A DNA stretch of 64,000 nt from Lumnitzera littorea (Eukaryota > Streptophyta > Magnoliopsida > Myrtales > Combretaceae). Numbering within the stretch: position 1 is the stretch's first letter; every line of letters begins with the position of its first letter. Location of the stretch: positions 49,061,473 to 49,125,472 of the forward strand of contig JAMXBB010000002.1 in assembly GCA_024138015.1 (NCBI GenBank), in the 5' to 3' direction. Positions 63,821 through 64,000 of the stretch are shown here, piece after piece. Position numbers and translations under genes: made by a program. The notes below the pieces were generated by a model. The model searched no databases and was not told where the DNA came from. It saw only the letters and a list, made by a program, of their open reading frames with translations.

Positions 63821-64000
63821 TGATAAGAATCAACCCCCGGGATTGATCATACGAAGTCAAGCTAAAGGACTTTAAGGAATCACTTGGAGAATACCAGCTA
63901 GAAGGCCTATTTAAGATGGAAATTCCTATCCTAACCTCCATGTTCCCCTTTTCTACTAGCTTGATTACCCAACTTTCATGTATGCTAGACCTACTGAACA
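63821..64000 (+). mobile_element. 3' LTR of gypsy element B, cut by the window edge
   Basis: It starts TGATAAGAATCAACCC, follows the end of the integrase frame and aligns with the 5' LTR at 58012. About 1.07 kb should lie beyond the window. Confidence 0.85.

Noticed and set aside
1..64000. A new defence, toxin or biosynthetic system
   Set aside because: No cluster of intact genes exists. All multi-domain coding sequence is retrotransposon gag-pol apart from one protease gene.

Overview
The window looks like a gene-poor, transposon-rich stretch of a flowering plant nuclear genome. The evidence is very AT-rich DNA, decayed Ty3/gypsy and Ty1/copia LTR retrotransposons, primer-binding sites complementary to plant initiator tRNA-Met, and one intact single-exon nepenthesin-type aspartyl protease. 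A dicot is likely, but the species cannot be read from the sequence. I see no prokaryotic genes, no CRISPR array, no rRNA and no functional tRNA.

Layout. (1) 1-9110: a probable LTR with a tRNA-Met primer-binding site, then two separate gypsy integrase fragments on opposite strands (2855-4740 plus, 4745-5445 minus), then a TA-rich, LTR-like stretch. (2) 9111-20676: gypsy element A on the minus strand. Its gag-pol is split by two insertions, at 10484-13816 (target duplication TCAAG) and 13976-16547 (CTAAT/CTCAT). (3) 20677-25233: AT-rich DNA with no recognisable gene. (4) 25234-39078: one minus-strand copia element with both LTRs. It is split by a 2.9 kb LTR unit at 26877-29794 (duplication CTTGA) and by a 3'-truncated Tat/Ogre-like gypsy element at 31768-38240. 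(5) 39079-48846: the host-gene island, with the aspartyl protease at 42011-43729. (6) 48847 to the right edge: a second Tat-like gypsy element on the plus strand. Its 5' LTR is split by a 5.05 kb unit (49333-54382, duplication ACTAT). Its RNase H domain is split by a younger gypsy element B (58012 to beyond 64000).

The retroelement genes are dead. All four visible reverse transcriptases have lost the YxDD catalytic pair. Many stop codons look like C-to-T decay at CG and CHG sites, which fits long-term silencing by DNA methylation. The only gene likely to make a working protein is the protease. It should be a secreted or vacuolar A1-family endopeptidase with its own TATA box and leader.

I did not find a previously undescribed enzymatic system. 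The most informative content is the nested-insertion history, which can be read to the base at four sites, and several odd sequence structures inside the LTRs: tRNA-like segments, a 239-bp alternating purine/pyrimidine tract, and tandem repeats of about 47 bp and about 390 bp.
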